Of a stretch of 64,000 nt of DNA, positions 9,374 through 17,625 are shown in pieces (the first letter of the stretch is position 1; each line of letters begins with the position of its first letter). The position numbers were made by a program, and so were the translations under genes. The notes below the pieces were generated by a model. The model ran no database searches, had not been told where the DNA came from, and saw nothing but the letters and a program-made list of their open reading frames with translations. Source of the DNA: Bog-756 sp963839925 (lineage in GTDB: Bacteria; Actinomycetota; Acidimicrobiia; Acidimicrobiales; RAAP-2); assembly GCA_963839925.1 (NCBI GenBank), contig CAWIWV010000001.1, positions 310,001 to 374,000 on the forward strand, written 5' to 3'.

Positions 9374-10054
9374 TCGTTTGCGGCGCCGGTGTCGAGGAGG
9401 GCTGCCTGCCGTCGCCGGAGTGCCCTGACCTCGGGAGACAGGCGGAGGACAGACCACCTTCGAGGAGCACCCGAGGAGAAGTTGACCCCGGTTGCCGGGG
9501 GACCTACGCTCGCCGGAGCAGGTCAGTAGATCGTCACGCTGTCGGACGGGACGGGACGGAAAAGCGGGCGGGATGACCAGGGGGATCTACGAGTGGCGGC
9601 CATGGGGAGAAGACGATCAGCTGGTGGCAGATCGGAGTTCAGCCCGTGGAGTAGCGCGCGGTCCCAGACCCTGGTCGACCGGTCCCAGATCGACACAGTC
9701 GAGTCGTGTACCTTTGCTTCGCGAGAGATTCTCTCCGCTGAGGTGAACCGGTACGACTCATCACAACACGGCGAAGAAGATCGCAGTTGCGGGCGGGCAA
9801 GGCGTCTCGCAACTCACTATCCACCGGGTCCCCCGACGCTGGCTGCCCCCCTGCCCCTCGTGGTAGTCGGCGCCGGGGACCCGGCGGGCTCTTCACACTG
9901 AAGCAGCCCCACTCCCCGCACTGAAGCAGCGAATCCGCGGGCGCAATCGCGGTGGCGGGAGTTGCTCAGCCGAAGTGACTCAACCTGAGTGGTTGACCCA
10001 ACCGGAGTGGTTGACCCAACCGGAGTGGTTGAGCGGGTCAGCGAGTCGAGTGAT
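9374..10054. other. Gene-poor interval between the pst locus terminator and leuD
   Basis: About 680 bases with no convincing gene. Short open frames (for example near 9492-9746) lack ribosome sites and have Arg/Ser-rich, non-protein-like translations. Visible structure: a perfect 6-bp hairpin CCCCGG-TTG-CCGGGG at 9486-9500, a direct repeat CACTGAAGCAGC near 9896 and 9919, and the tandem repeat at 9987-10035. A structured RNA cannot be excluded, but nothing specific was recognised. Confidence 0.6.
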
Positions 10055-10063
10055 TCAGCGAGT
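9987..10063. repeat. 18-bp tandem repeat plus duplicated leuD stop context
   Basis: GAGTGGTTGACCCAACCG occurs at 9987-10004 and 10005-10022, with a partial third copy to 10035. Next to it the 9-mer TCAGCGAGT, which on the minus strand contains the leuD stop codon (10055-10063), is repeated at 10038-10046. It lies directly downstream of leuD. Confidence 0.85.
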
Positions 10064-10648
10064 GGTCGGCAGCCACGACGGCCGTGCAGCCTCGTAGGCC
10101 TCGATCTCGTTTTCGTAGCGCAGGGTGAGCCCGATGTCGTCCCAGCCGTTGACCAGACGTGCGCGGGTGAACTCGTCGAGCGGGAACGTCGTCTCGATGC
10201 CGGTCGAGGGAGCTTCGAGGGTTCCGCGTTCGATGTCGATGGTGATCTCCATCGACGGATCTGCGAGCACCGCATCGAGGAGGGCCCGCCCGACCGACAG
10301 CTCGACCTCAACCGGCACCAACCCGGCCTTGGTGCAGTTGTTGCGGAAGATGTCGGCGAACCCGGGGGAGACCACCGCCTCGAACCCGTAGTCCTGCAGT
10401 GCCCAGACCGCGTGTTCGCGTGACGAACCCGTGCCGAAGTTCGGGCCGGTCACCAAGATGTTGGCGCCGGCGAACTCCTGCTGGTTGAGGACGAAGTCAC
10501 GATCGTCGCGCCACTCGGAGAACAGCCCGGCTCCGAACCCGGTGCGCTCGACCCGCTTCAGCCAGTCGGACGGGATGATCTGGTCGGTGTCGACGTCGGA
10601 ACGGTCGAGTGGCACCGCCCGCCCGCTCACCAGTCGGATCGGGCGCAT
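10055..10648 (-). CDS. leuD: 3-isopropylmalate dehydratase small subunit
   Basis: 197 aa. With LeuC it isomerises 2-isopropylmalate to 3-isopropylmalate in leucine synthesis. Family signatures: DVDTDQIIPSDWLKR near the N-terminus and LVTGPNFGTGSSREHAVWAL, the swivel-domain substrate loop, at about residues 65-84. The start ATG follows the leuC stop with no gap, giving translational coupling. Length and motifs are normal. leuB is not in the window. Confidence 0.96.
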   Translation of the reverse strand: MRPIRLVSGRAVPLDRSDVDTDQIIPSDWLKRVERTGFGAGLFSEWRDDRDFVLNQQEFAGANILVTGPNFGTGSSREHAVWALQDYGFEAVVSPGFADIFRNNCTKAGLVPVEVELSVGRALLDAVLADPSMEITIDIERGTLEAPSTGIETTFPLDEFTRARLVNGWDDIGLTLRYENEIEAYEAARPSWLPTTR

Positions 10649-12061
10649 CTAGACCAGGTCCCCCGGGGAAGCGATCCGACCGGTCACCGCGGTGGCGGCG
10701 GCGACAGCGGGGGAGACCAGGTGGGTGCGACCGCCGCGACCCTGGCGACCCTCGAAGTTGCGATTGGAGGTGGACGCGGCCCGTTCCCCTGGAGCGAGCT
10801 TGTCCGGGTTCATCGCGAGGCACATCGAGCATCCCGGCTCTCGCCACTCGAATCCGGCGGACCTGAACAGCACGTCCAACCCTTCCTCCTCGGCCTGGGC
10901 CTTCACCCGGTGGGAGCCGGGCACGACCAGTGCACGCAGCCCCGAGTGGACCTTCTTCCCTTCGACCACACCCGCCGCGGCCCGCAGGTCCTCGATGCGG
11001 CCGTTGGTGCACGAGCCGATGAACACGGTGTCGACCGCGATGTCGCGGATCGGAGTCCCCCCGACCAGCCCCATGTACTCGAGCGAGCGGGCGGCGGCTT
11101 CGCGCTCGCCGGCATCGGCGAACGAGGAAGGGTCGGGCACGGCCCCGTCGATGCGGGTCACCTGGGCGGGGTTGGTCCCCCAGGTCACGAACGGCGCAAG
11201 GGCGGCGGCATCCACCACCACCTCCTTGTCGAAGCTGGCTCCTTCGTCGGTGGGCAGCGCCCGCCACTCGTCGAGCGCTGCCTCCCAGCCCTTCCCCTTC
11301 GGCGCATGATCGCGACCTTCGAGGTAGGCGAACGTGGTGTCGTCGGGAGCGATCATGCCGGCCCGGGCCCCTGCCTCGATCGACATGTTGCACACGGTCA
11401 TCCGGCCCTCCATCGACAGCCCGGCAACCGCGGGCCCGCGGTACTCGATGATGTGGCCCCGTCCACCGCCGGTGCCGATCTGGCCGATGATGGCAAGCAC
11501 CAGATCCTTTGCGGTGACACCGCTCGGAAGATCGCCCTCGACGGTGACCGCCAGGGAGGCAGGTCGCCGCTGCGGCAGGGTCTGGGTGGCGAGCACGTGC
11601 TCGACCTCGCTCGTCCCGATGCCGAAGGCGAGCGCGCCGAAGGCCCCGTGGGTGGAGGTGTGGCTGTCGCCGCAGACGATGGTCATACCCGGTTGGGTGA
11701 GCCCCTGCTCGGGCCCGATGATGTGGACGATCCCCTGGTTGGCGTCACCCATCGGGTAGCAGGTGATGCCGAACTCGGCGCAGTTGGAGGCGAGGACCGC
11801 GAGCTGCTTCGCCGAGATCGGATCGGCGACCGGCTTGTCGATGTCGGTGGTGGGGACGTTGTGATCCGCGGTGGCGATGGTCAGGTCGGGGCGATGGACC
11901 CCTCTTCCGGCCAACCGCAGGCCGTCGAAGGCCTGGGGCGAGGTCACCTCGTGGACCAGATGGAGGTCGACGAAGATGATGTCCGGCTCGCCGGCGTCGC
12001 CGACCCTGACGACGTGGCGGTCCCAGACCTTTTCGGACAGCGTGCGGGGCTCTGCGGGCAT
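10649..12061 (-). CDS. leuC: 3-isopropylmalate dehydratase large subunit
   Basis: 470 aa, catalytic aconitase-fold subunit carrying a [4Fe-4S] cluster. Visible motifs: TADHNVPT, VCGDSHTSTHGAFGALAFGIGTSEVEHVLATQ, FIGSCTNGRIEDL (first cluster Cys) and the PGCSMCLAMNPDKL pair near the C-terminus, together supplying the three cluster cysteines. The ATG is preceded by AAGGA in the 26-base gap after greA. The order greA-leuC-leuD on the minus strand suggests co-transcription, although greA is functionally unrelated. Confidence 0.97.
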   Translation of the reverse strand: MPAEPRTLSEKVWDRHVVRVGDAGEPDIIFVDLHLVHEVTSPQAFDGLRLAGRGVHRPDLTIATADHNVPTTDIDKPVADPISAKQLAVLASNCAEFGITCYPMGDANQGIVHIIGPEQGLTQPGMTIVCGDSHTSTHGAFGALAFGIGTSEVEHVLATQTLPQRRPASLAVTVEGDLPSGVTAKDLVLAIIGQIGTGGGRGHIIEYRGPAVAGLSMEGRMTVCNMSIEAGARAGMIAPDDTTFAYLEGRDHAPKGKGWEAALDEWRALPTDEGASFDKEVVVDAAALAPFVTWGTNPAQVTRIDGAVPDPSSFADAGEREAAARSLEYMGLVGGTPIRDIAVDTVFIGSCTNGRIEDLRAAAGVVEGKKVHSGLRALVVPGSHRVKAQAEEEGLDVLFRSAGFEWREPGCSMCLAMNPDKLAPGERAASTSNRNFEGRQGRGGRTHLVSPAVAAATAVTGRIASPGDLV

Positions 12062-12069
12062 CGATCCTT

Positions 12070-12095
12070 GTTCCCTAGCTTCGTTCCCTAGCTTC
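12070..12095. repeat. Perfect 13-bp tandem duplication spanning the greA stop codon
   Basis: GTTCCCTAGCTTC occurs at 12070-12082 and 12083-12095. On the coding (minus) strand the copy at 12083-12095 contains the greA TAG stop, and the downstream copy carries a second TAG. It lies between greA and leuC, just before the leuC ribosome site. Confidence 0.9.
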
Positions 12096-12576
12096 CGATC
12101 GAGACGATCTCGACCTTGAGGGTGCCCCCCGGGGCCGCATACTCCACCGCATCACCGGCGGCATGCCCGAGGAGGGCCTGGCCGAGCGGAGAGCCCGGAG
12201 AGACGACGGTCAGGTCCCCCTGCCGTTCCTCGATGGAGCCGACGAAGAAGTCGGTGGTCTCGTCCTCGTCGTCCCCGTCGTAGCGGAGGGTCACCACGGT
12301 CCCCGGAGTGACCGTTCCGTCGGAGGCCTGGTCGCCGTCCACCACGGTCGCCGTCTTCAACAGCTGCTGGAGCTGGCGAACCCGGGACTCCATCTTCCCC
12401 TGGGCGTCCTTGGCCGCGTGGTAGTCGCCGTTCTCCGACAGGTCGCCCAGCGCGCGGGCCGACTCGATGGCCGCGGCGATCTCGACCCGTCCGCGACTGG
12501 TCAGGTCGTCGAGCTCGGCCTGCAGACGGTCGTAGGTGTCTCGGGTGAGATGCTGGGCGCCGGCGGTCTTGTTCAC
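12088..12576 (-). CDS. greA: Transcription elongation factor GreA
   Basis: 162 aa from a GTG at 12576; the frame is open further upstream but that part is not GreA-like. GreA rescues backtracked RNA polymerase by stimulating transcript cleavage. The N-terminal coiled coil is recognisable (LTRDTYDRLQAELDDL, then LSENGDYHAAKDAQGKMESR, containing the acidic D-E tip), followed by the C-terminal FKBP-like domain ending in GGTLKVEIVSI. Length and motifs match actinobacterial GreA. GGTGGA lies close to the GTG and may serve as the ribosome site. Confidence 0.92.
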   Translation of the reverse strand: MNKTAGAQHLTRDTYDRLQAELDDLTSRGRVEIAAAIESARALGDLSENGDYHAAKDAQGKMESRVRQLQQLLKTATVVDGDQASDGTVTPGTVVTLRYDGDDEDETTDFFVGSIEERQGDLTVVSPGSPLGQALLGHAAGDAVEYAAPGGTLKVEIVSIGS

Positions 12577-12686
12577 GATCCACCAGGCTAATAGCTGGCC
12601 CACTCGGCCCGAGACGGCCGGTTCGCGACCGACGACAGGGTGACGGGGATGCGTCGGCGGGTATGACCTTTCGAGGTGGCCCGTGA

Positions 12687-12692
12687 AAAGAT
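12687..12692 (+). promoter_or_regulatory. Candidate -10 element of a leaderless promoter for the YbhN-like gene
   Basis: AAAGAT ends exactly 6 bases before the GTG start at 12699, and no ribosome site is present. Transcription would start at or next to the start codon. No good -35 was found. Confidence 0.4.
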
Positions 12693-12698
12693 GGCAGC

Positions 12699-13808
12699 GT
12701 GACCGAGTCGCCGGAGCCCGACAGGGATCACCGGCCCGGGTCATTCGAATCCGAGTTCGAACGCCAGCAGGGCCAGCCCTTCCCGTGGAAGGCCCTCGTC
12801 AAGCGATCGATCGTGGTCCTGGTCGCGGGTCTCGCGCTCTACCTGGTCCTGCCGGAGCTCATCGACGTGCTTCACGCCTGGCCGAAGCTCGCCACCCTCA
12901 ACCTGCTCTGGTTCATCCCTGCGTTGATCGCCGAGGGGCTCCACTTCATGTGCACCTTCTCTCTGCAGCGCATCGCGCTCCGCACCAAGGCGTGGTTCTC
13001 GGTGATCACCGCCCAACTGGCCGGCAACGCGATCTCCTTGATCGTCCCAGGAGGAGCGGCTGCCGGTGCTGCGGCCCAGTTCCGGATGCTGGCGGTGAGC
13101 GGGATGGACGCCGCCGACGCGGTCGGCGGGCTGACCGCCTTCTCCTTCCTCGGTATCGGGGGGCTGTTGGCCTTACCGGTCTTCGTGCTGCCGGTCGTGA
13201 TCTTCGGCGCGCCGGTCAACCGGGGTCTGGTCGAGGCCACCGTGGTCGGCACCATCGGCTTCGTCCTCTTCGTCGGGCTGGGCGCCTGGGTGATGGTCGC
13301 CGACGCACCGCTGCGCACGGTCGGCACCTGGGGGCAGCACGTCCGCAACCGGCTGCTGCGTAAGCGGGCCCCGATGAGCGGGCTGGCGGATCGACTCCTC
13401 GAGCAGCGCAACCTGATCCGGAAGGTGCTCGGGGAGCAGTGGGGGCAGGCAACGCTCCTGTCGGCGGGTCGACTGCTGTTCGACTATCTGTGCCTGCTCT
13501 TCTCGGTGCGCGCGGTCGGAGCCCACCCCCGGCCCTCACTCATCCTGCTGGCTTACGCGGTGGCCGGGATCATCGGTCTCGTGCCGATCACCCCCGGTGG
13601 TCTCGGGATCGTCGAGGCCAGCCTCAGCGGCCTCTTGGTGCTGGCCGGGCTCACCGGCGTCCAGGCGGTGGTCGCGACCCTGGCCTACCGTCTGGCCTCC
13701 TACTGGCTGCCACTGCTGTCCGGGCCGATCGCCTACGCCGCGTTCCGGCACCGCTACCGCGACGCGCAGGCGCCACCGACGGTGACCGCCCAGCGTTCGC
13801 CCCCCTGA
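12699..13808 (+). CDS. Lysylphosphatidylglycerol synthase TM region / UPF0104 (YbhN-like) membrane protein
   Basis: 369 aa integral membrane protein with about eight hydrophobic helices after a hydrophilic 35-residue N-terminus. Family-type features: GNAISLIVPGGAAAGAAAQFRML (the conserved P-G-G loop) at about 105-128, and IGLVPITPGGLGIVEASLSGLL near residue 295, the second conserved PxGxG-E block. It resembles the flippase-like domain of MprF and AglD without a synthase domain, so a lipid or polyprenol transport role is possible but not shown. It is divergent from greA. The GTG start has no ribosome site but has a close -10-like element. Confidence 0.85.
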   Translation: MTESPEPDRDHRPGSFESEFERQQGQPFPWKALVKRSIVVLVAGLALYLVLPELIDVLHAWPKLATLNLLWFIPALIAEGLHFMCTFSLQRIALRTKAWFSVITAQLAGNAISLIVPGGAAAGAAAQFRMLAVSGMDAADAVGGLTAFSFLGIGGLLALPVFVLPVVIFGAPVNRGLVEATVVGTIGFVLFVGLGAWVMVADAPLRTVGTWGQHVRNRLLRKRAPMSGLADRLLEQRNLIRKVLGEQWGQATLLSAGRLLFDYLCLLFSVRAVGAHPRPSLILLAYAVAGIIGLVPITPGGLGIVEASLSGLLVLAGLTGVQAVVATLAYRLASYWLPLLSGPIAYAAFRHRYRDAQAPPTVTAQRSPP

Positions 13809-13885
13809 CCTCCCGGCTCTCGCCCGGGCTGACCTCCCGGCTCTCGCCCCACTGACCTCCCGGTGACCGCCCAGCGTTCGCCCCC
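13781..13885. repeat. Duplicated gene tail: last codons of the YbhN-like gene repeated downstream, with a 24-bp stop-containing repeat
   Basis: The 24 bases at 13781-13804 (the last 8 sense codons before the final one) recur exactly at 13862-13885. Between them a 20-mer beginning CTGACCTCCCGG occurs at 13805-13824 (containing the gene's TGA stop) and 13829-13848, with a third partial copy at 13852-13863. The 24-base period puts a second TGA in frame at 13830. Confidence 0.9.
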
Positions 13886-13906
13886 ATGAGGCCAACCCAG
13901 CCTCGG

Positions 13907-13912
13907 TAGACT
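13907..13912 (+). promoter_or_regulatory. Candidate -10 element of a leaderless promoter for rpiB
   Basis: TAGACT fits the TANNNT pattern of actinobacterial -10 boxes and ends 6 bases before the ATG at 13919. There is no ribosome site, so the transcript is probably leaderless. Confidence 0.5.
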
Positions 13913-13918
13913 CCGGTG

Positions 13919-14422
13919 ATGCGGATCGCCGTGGGCTCGGACCATGCCGGGTACGACCTCAAGACCACCTTGGCCGAGCACCTTGCGAGCTCCGGCCACC
14001 TGGTCGAGGACCTCGGGACCGACTCGGCGGGGATCGCGGTCGACTATCCCGACTTCGGGATCGCCGTCGGTCGTGCCGTCGCAGAGGGTCGGGCGGACCG
14101 GGGGGTCTGTGTCTGCGGGACCGGCATCGGCATCAGCATCGCCGCCAACAAGGTGAACGGTGTGCGGGCAGCGCTTGTGCACGACGTGACCACCGCCGGA
14201 CTCGCCCGACGCCACAACGACGCCAACGTGATCTGCCTCGGGGGGAGGACGACGGGTGTCGCCGAGGCGATCGATGCGGTGGACACCTTCTTCTCCACCG
14301 AGTTCGAAGGCGGGCGGCACCAGCGTCGCCTCGACGAGATCTCCGACTACGAAGCGGTGGCGTCGGAAGAGTCGGCAGTAACAGCTGGAGTGGGGGGCGG
14401 AGGGTCGAGGGCACGATCATGA
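13919..14422 (+). CDS. rpiB: Ribose-5-phosphate isomerase B
   Basis: 167 aa RpiB/LacAB family enzyme that interconverts ribose-5-phosphate and ribulose-5-phosphate. Visible: MRIAVGSDHAGYDLK at the N-terminus, the catalytic Cys in GVCVCGTGIGISIAANKVNGVRA (about 62-84), and LARRHNDANVICLGGR, the conserved phosphate-binding stretch. The ATG at 13919 is chosen over the GTG directly before it because the -10-like element sits 6 bases upstream. The last 20 residues are Gly/Ser-rich. The stop overlaps the glyA start (ATGA). Confidence 0.93.
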   Translation: MRIAVGSDHAGYDLKTTLAEHLASSGHLVEDLGTDSAGIAVDYPDFGIAVGRAVAEGRADRGVCVCGTGIGISIAANKVNGVRAALVHDVTTAGLARRHNDANVICLGGRTTGVAEAIDAVDTFFSTEFEGGRHQRRLDEISDYEAVASEESAVTAGVGGGGSRARS

Positions 14423-15723
14423 GCGGCGAGTACTCCGCATCACCCTTCGACCGGTGGCTGGCCGGCGACCCCGAGGTCGCCCAGCTGCTCGGCCAGGAGG
14501 CAGAGCGCCAGTCGACCACCCTCCAACTCATCGCCTCCGAGAACTTCACCTCGCCGGCGGTGCTCGCCGCGTCCGGTTCGGTGCTCACCAACAAGTACGC
14601 CGAGGGCTACCCCGGTCGCCGCTACTACGGCGGGAACCGCATCATCGACGAGGTCGAGGATCTCGCGAAGAGCCGCCTGGAGGAGCTGTTCGGCGCGGAG
14701 CACGCCAACGTGCAGCCCCACGCCGGCGCCAACGCCAACCTCGCCGTCTATCAGGCGCTTCTCGAACCGGGCGACACCATCTTGGCGATGCGTCTCGACC
14801 ACGGCGGCCACCTCACCCACGGCTCGCCGGCCAGCATCACCTCGAAGATCTGGCGGTTCGTCTCCTACGGCGTGTCCCCTGCGACCGGCGATCCCGACAA
14901 GCCGGGGGAGGTCATCGACTTCGACCAGGTGGCCGAAGTGGCCCGAAAGGAACGACCCAAGCTGATCGTGGCCGGATCCACCGCCTACTCGCGGATCATC
15001 GAGCCGCTCCCGTTCCGCGAGATCGCCGACGGGGTGGGGGCCCGGTTCATGTTCGACGCCGCCCATCCCGCCGGGCTCATCGCCGGGGGCGTCCATCCTT
15101 CGCCGGTCGGGGTCGCCGACGTGGTCACCTTCACCACCCACAAGACGTTGCGCGGGCCGCGGGGCGGCGCCATCGTCTGCTCGAGCGAGCTGGCCAAGGC
15201 CATCGACAGCTCGGTCTTCCCCGGACTCCAGGGTGGTCCGCTCGAGCACGTGATCGCAGCGAAAGCGGTGGCGTTCGCCGAGGCGGCTCGTCCCGAGTTC
15301 AAGGCCTACGCCAAGGCGGTCGTCGAGAACGCGGCCGCCCTCGGGGCAGCGTTGGTCGAAGAGGGGATCCGGCTGGTCTCGGGCGGGACCGAGAACCATC
15401 AGCTGCTGGTGGACCTCCGCACCTTCGACGAGTCCCTGACCGGCAAGACCGCCCAAGAAGTCCTCGACCGCGCCGGCATCACCTGCAACCGCAACACGAT
15501 TCCCGACGACCCCCGTTCCCCCTTCGTCACCTCCGGTCTGCGCCTCGGTTCCGCCGCACAGACAACCGCGGGCATGGGTCGGGACGAGATGCGGACCATC
15601 GGTGCCCTGATCGGGCGGACCCTCCGCCATCGGGAGGACGAAGTGGCCGTCGCCAAGGTGCGATCCGAGGTGCACGAGCTGTGCGCCGGGTTCCCCCCGT
15701 ATCCGACACTCACAGGGACGTGA
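14419..15723 (+). CDS. glyA: Serine hydroxymethyltransferase
   Basis: 434 aa PLP enzyme that converts serine and tetrahydrofolate to glycine and methylene-tetrahydrofolate. Diagnostic segments: LIASENFTSPAVLAASGSVL, YAEGYPGRRYYGGNRIIDEVE, NVQPHAGANANLAVYQALL and the PLP-lysine motif VVTFTTHKTLRGPRGG around residue 240. Normal length. Coupled to rpiB by a 4-base overlap. Its position just upstream of a WecA-like gene and the atp operon is common in actinobacteria. Confidence 0.97.
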   Translation: MSGEYSASPFDRWLAGDPEVAQLLGQEAERQSTTLQLIASENFTSPAVLAASGSVLTNKYAEGYPGRRYYGGNRIIDEVEDLAKSRLEELFGAEHANVQPHAGANANLAVYQALLEPGDTILAMRLDHGGHLTHGSPASITSKIWRFVSYGVSPATGDPDKPGEVIDFDQVAEVARKERPKLIVAGSTAYSRIIEPLPFREIADGVGARFMFDAAHPAGLIAGGVHPSPVGVADVVTFTTHKTLRGPRGGAIVCSSELAKAIDSSVFPGLQGGPLEHVIAAKAVAFAEAARPEFKAYAKAVVENAAALGAALVEEGIRLVSGGTENHQLLVDLRTFDESLTGKTAQEVLDRAGITCNRNTIPDDPRSPFVTSGLRLGSAAQTTAGMGRDEMRTIGALIGRTLRHREDEVAVAKVRSEVHELCAGFPPYPTLTGT

Positions 15724-15745
15724 CCGCACCCGGACGGTCGGGCCG

Positions 15746-17134
15746 ATGAGCTCTGTGCCTCTCAATTGGTACGCGGTGCTGTTGGTGGTCGCCGCGGTGT
15801 CGTCGTGGGCGCTGACCTTCCCGGCCCGCCGCCTTGCCAACCAGATCGGCTACGTGGCCCAGCCCGACGATCGCAAGGTGCACGATCGGGTGACCCCGCA
15901 GGCCGGGGGTGTGGCCCTGTTCGTGGCGATGCTGGTGACCTGGGCGATTGCCGCGCAGATCCCCGCACTGAAGGGGCTGTTCCACGGTTCGACGGAACCG
16001 CTCGGGTTGCTCCTCGGCGCCGCGGCCATCTTCGTGGTCGGGGTGATCGACGACCTGCGGGACATGTCCGCGCCGGCCAAGGTCGCCGGCGAAGTTTTGG
16101 CCGCCACCATCCTCTACTTCATGCACGTGGACTGGTTCCAGTTCAAGGTCCCCCTCGCCGGGCTGGTGCAGCTGTCACCCGAGTGGACCCCGCTCCTGAC
16201 CGCGCTGTGGGTGATCGCCATCACCAACGCGATCAACCTCATCGACGGGCTCGACGGCCTGGCGGCCGGGGTGGTCGCGATCGCATCCGGCGCGCTCGCC
16301 GTCTACGGGCTCCACCTCCAGCACCTCGGCAATCTCCCCACCAACAACATCGGCCCGCTGATCGCAGTGGTGACCTGCGGCATCTGCCTCGGCTTCCTCC
16401 CACACAACTTCCATCCGGCCAAGATCTTCATGGGCGACGCGGGAGCCTTGCTGCTCGGGCTGTTGATGGCCGCCTCGACCATGCTGATCGGAGGACGAAC
16501 CGCCGGGACGGTCGGGGGAGTGGCGGCGAGGAGTGGACAGACCTACTTCTTCTTCGCACCCCTGTTCATCCCCTTCTTCATCCTCGGGGTGCCCATCGTG
16601 GACATGGCCTTCGCCTTCGTCCGGCGGACGGCCAACCGCACCGGCTTCTCGACGCCGGACAAGAACCATCTCCACCACCGGCTGCTCCGCCTGGGCCACG
16701 GTCATCGCCGGAGCGTCCTCATCCTCTGGGCGTGGACGGTCCTGCTCTCGGGCTTCATCCTCTTCCCGCTCTACGTCTCGAGCGTGAACGCGATCATTCC
16801 CTTCGGCGCCCTCGCCCTCGGGGTCATCCTGTACACCTTGTTCCACCCCTCCCTCAGGAGGCCGGCCGAACCAGGGGTTCCAGCGGAGCCGGTGGACGCC
16901 GGAACAGATCCGCCGGTCCCGGTCGGGTCAGTGGGCACCGCGGAACCGATGGGCCAACCAGAACCGGTGGGTCCGGCAGGTCCAGCTGGTCAGGCAGAAC
17001 CGGTAGCTCCGGGGGGTCCGGCGAGGATGGTGCGGGTCGAGCCCACCGGCTCCGAGGGTCCGGGTCTCCGGCGACCGGTCCCGGCGAGGCCACACTCGGT
17101 CAGGGCAGGAGCGGCTCGGTCACCCAAATTGTGA
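15746..17134 (+). CDS. Polyprenyl-phosphate N-acetylhexosamine-1-phosphate transferase (WecA/TagO family)
   Basis: 462 aa. About eleven transmembrane helices in the first 370 residues form the MraY/WecA-type transferase that starts lipid-linked glycan synthesis by moving a sugar-phosphate to undecaprenyl phosphate. Motifs: QPDDRKVHDRVTPQAGG, VIDDLRDMSAPAKV with the Mg-binding Asp pair, NAINLIDGLDGLAAG, MGDAGALLLGL and the HLHHRLLRLGH loop. The last 90 residues are a Pro/Gly/Val/Glu low-complexity tail encoded by imperfect G-rich repeats and are not part of the family. In actinobacteria this gene often precedes the atp operon (rfe/wecA). Confidence 0.9.
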   Translation: MSSVPLNWYAVLLVVAAVSSWALTFPARRLANQIGYVAQPDDRKVHDRVTPQAGGVALFVAMLVTWAIAAQIPALKGLFHGSTEPLGLLLGAAAIFVVGVIDDLRDMSAPAKVAGEVLAATILYFMHVDWFQFKVPLAGLVQLSPEWTPLLTALWVIAITNAINLIDGLDGLAAGVVAIASGALAVYGLHLQHLGNLPTNNIGPLIAVVTCGICLGFLPHNFHPAKIFMGDAGALLLGLLMAASTMLIGGRTAGTVGGVAARSGQTYFFFAPLFIPFFILGVPIVDMAFAFVRRTANRTGFSTPDKNHLHHRLLRLGHGHRRSVLILWAWTVLLSGFILFPLYVSSVNAIIPFGALALGVILYTLFHPSLRRPAEPGVPAEPVDAGTDPPVPVGSVGTAEPMGQPEPVGPAGPAGQAEPVAPGGPARMVRVEPTGSEGPGLRRPVPARPHSVRAGAARSPKL

Positions 17135-17331
17135 ACGGGGTGTTACTTCGTTTTGCCGCGACAGGCCCGGAAGTGAGAAGATGCTGCCCGTGAATTACGG
17201 GTCGTTCGCCCCATCGGCGGGCATCCCCCCGGTCGGCAAGTCGGCCGGCTCCGGCCGGACCGCTGCGTGAACCCAGGAACCATTCGTGAAGCTCCAGCCA
17301 TCCAAACACTCTGACGCTGCACGGCCCGATC
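17135..17331 (+). other. Leader region of the ATP synthase operon
   Basis: Non-coding gap before atpZ. It holds a perfect hairpin, CGGCCGG at 17242-17248 pairing with CCGGCCG at 17251-17257, within an outer CGGTC/GACCG pairing. No T-tract follows, so it is more likely a leader structure than a terminator. TTGCCG at about 17154 followed 17 bases later by AGAAGAT is a weak promoter candidate. Confidence 0.4.
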
Positions 17332-17595
17332 ATGGACGAGAGGACCCCAGCATCCGACCCGGACGAGGAGGCGCACAAGGGCGAACTTCCGCCCTCGGAG
17401 GATCCGGCAGCCGGGGCAATCGAGTTCCTGACCCTGGGAATTGCGGTCGCGGTGGTCGTCGTGGGCTTCGGCGCCCTGGGCTATCTGGCCGATGGTTGGG
17501 CCGGGACCACTCCGTGGCTGACGCTGGTCGGTCTGGCCCTCGGGATCACTACTGCGGTCCTGTTGACGATCGCCCGGGTCAGGAAGTACCTCTGA
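17332..17595 (+). CDS. atpZ: AtpZ-type small membrane protein of the ATP synthase operon
   Basis: 87 aa with a charged N-terminus and two transmembrane helices (about 30-52 and 58-82). The pattern FGALGYLADGWAGTTPWLTLVGLALGI matches the ATPase_gene1/AtpZ family found at the head of atp operons. Known members are dispensable assembly or cation-related factors. It sits directly upstream of atpI. No clear ribosome site was seen. Confidence 0.8.
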   Translation: MDERTPASDPDEEAHKGELPPSEDPAAGAIEFLTLGIAVAVVVVGFGALGYLADGWAGTTPWLTLVGLALGITTAVLLTIARVRKYL

Positions 17596-17625
17596 CCTTC
17601 TGCGGGACGGCTGAGTAGCCGGACC

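Noticed and set aside
9492..9746. Small plus-strand frame in the post-pst gap
   Set aside because: Arg/Ser-rich random-looking translation, no ribosome site and no promoter.
10721..12091. Long open frame on the plus strand opposite leuC
   Set aside because: Its translation is Gly/Arg/His-rich and unlike any family. leuC on the other strand is unmistakable, and high GC makes long antisense frames common.
14440..15840. 466-codon open frame antisense to glyA
   Set aside because: It is a shadow of glyA, with no ribosome site and low-complexity composition.
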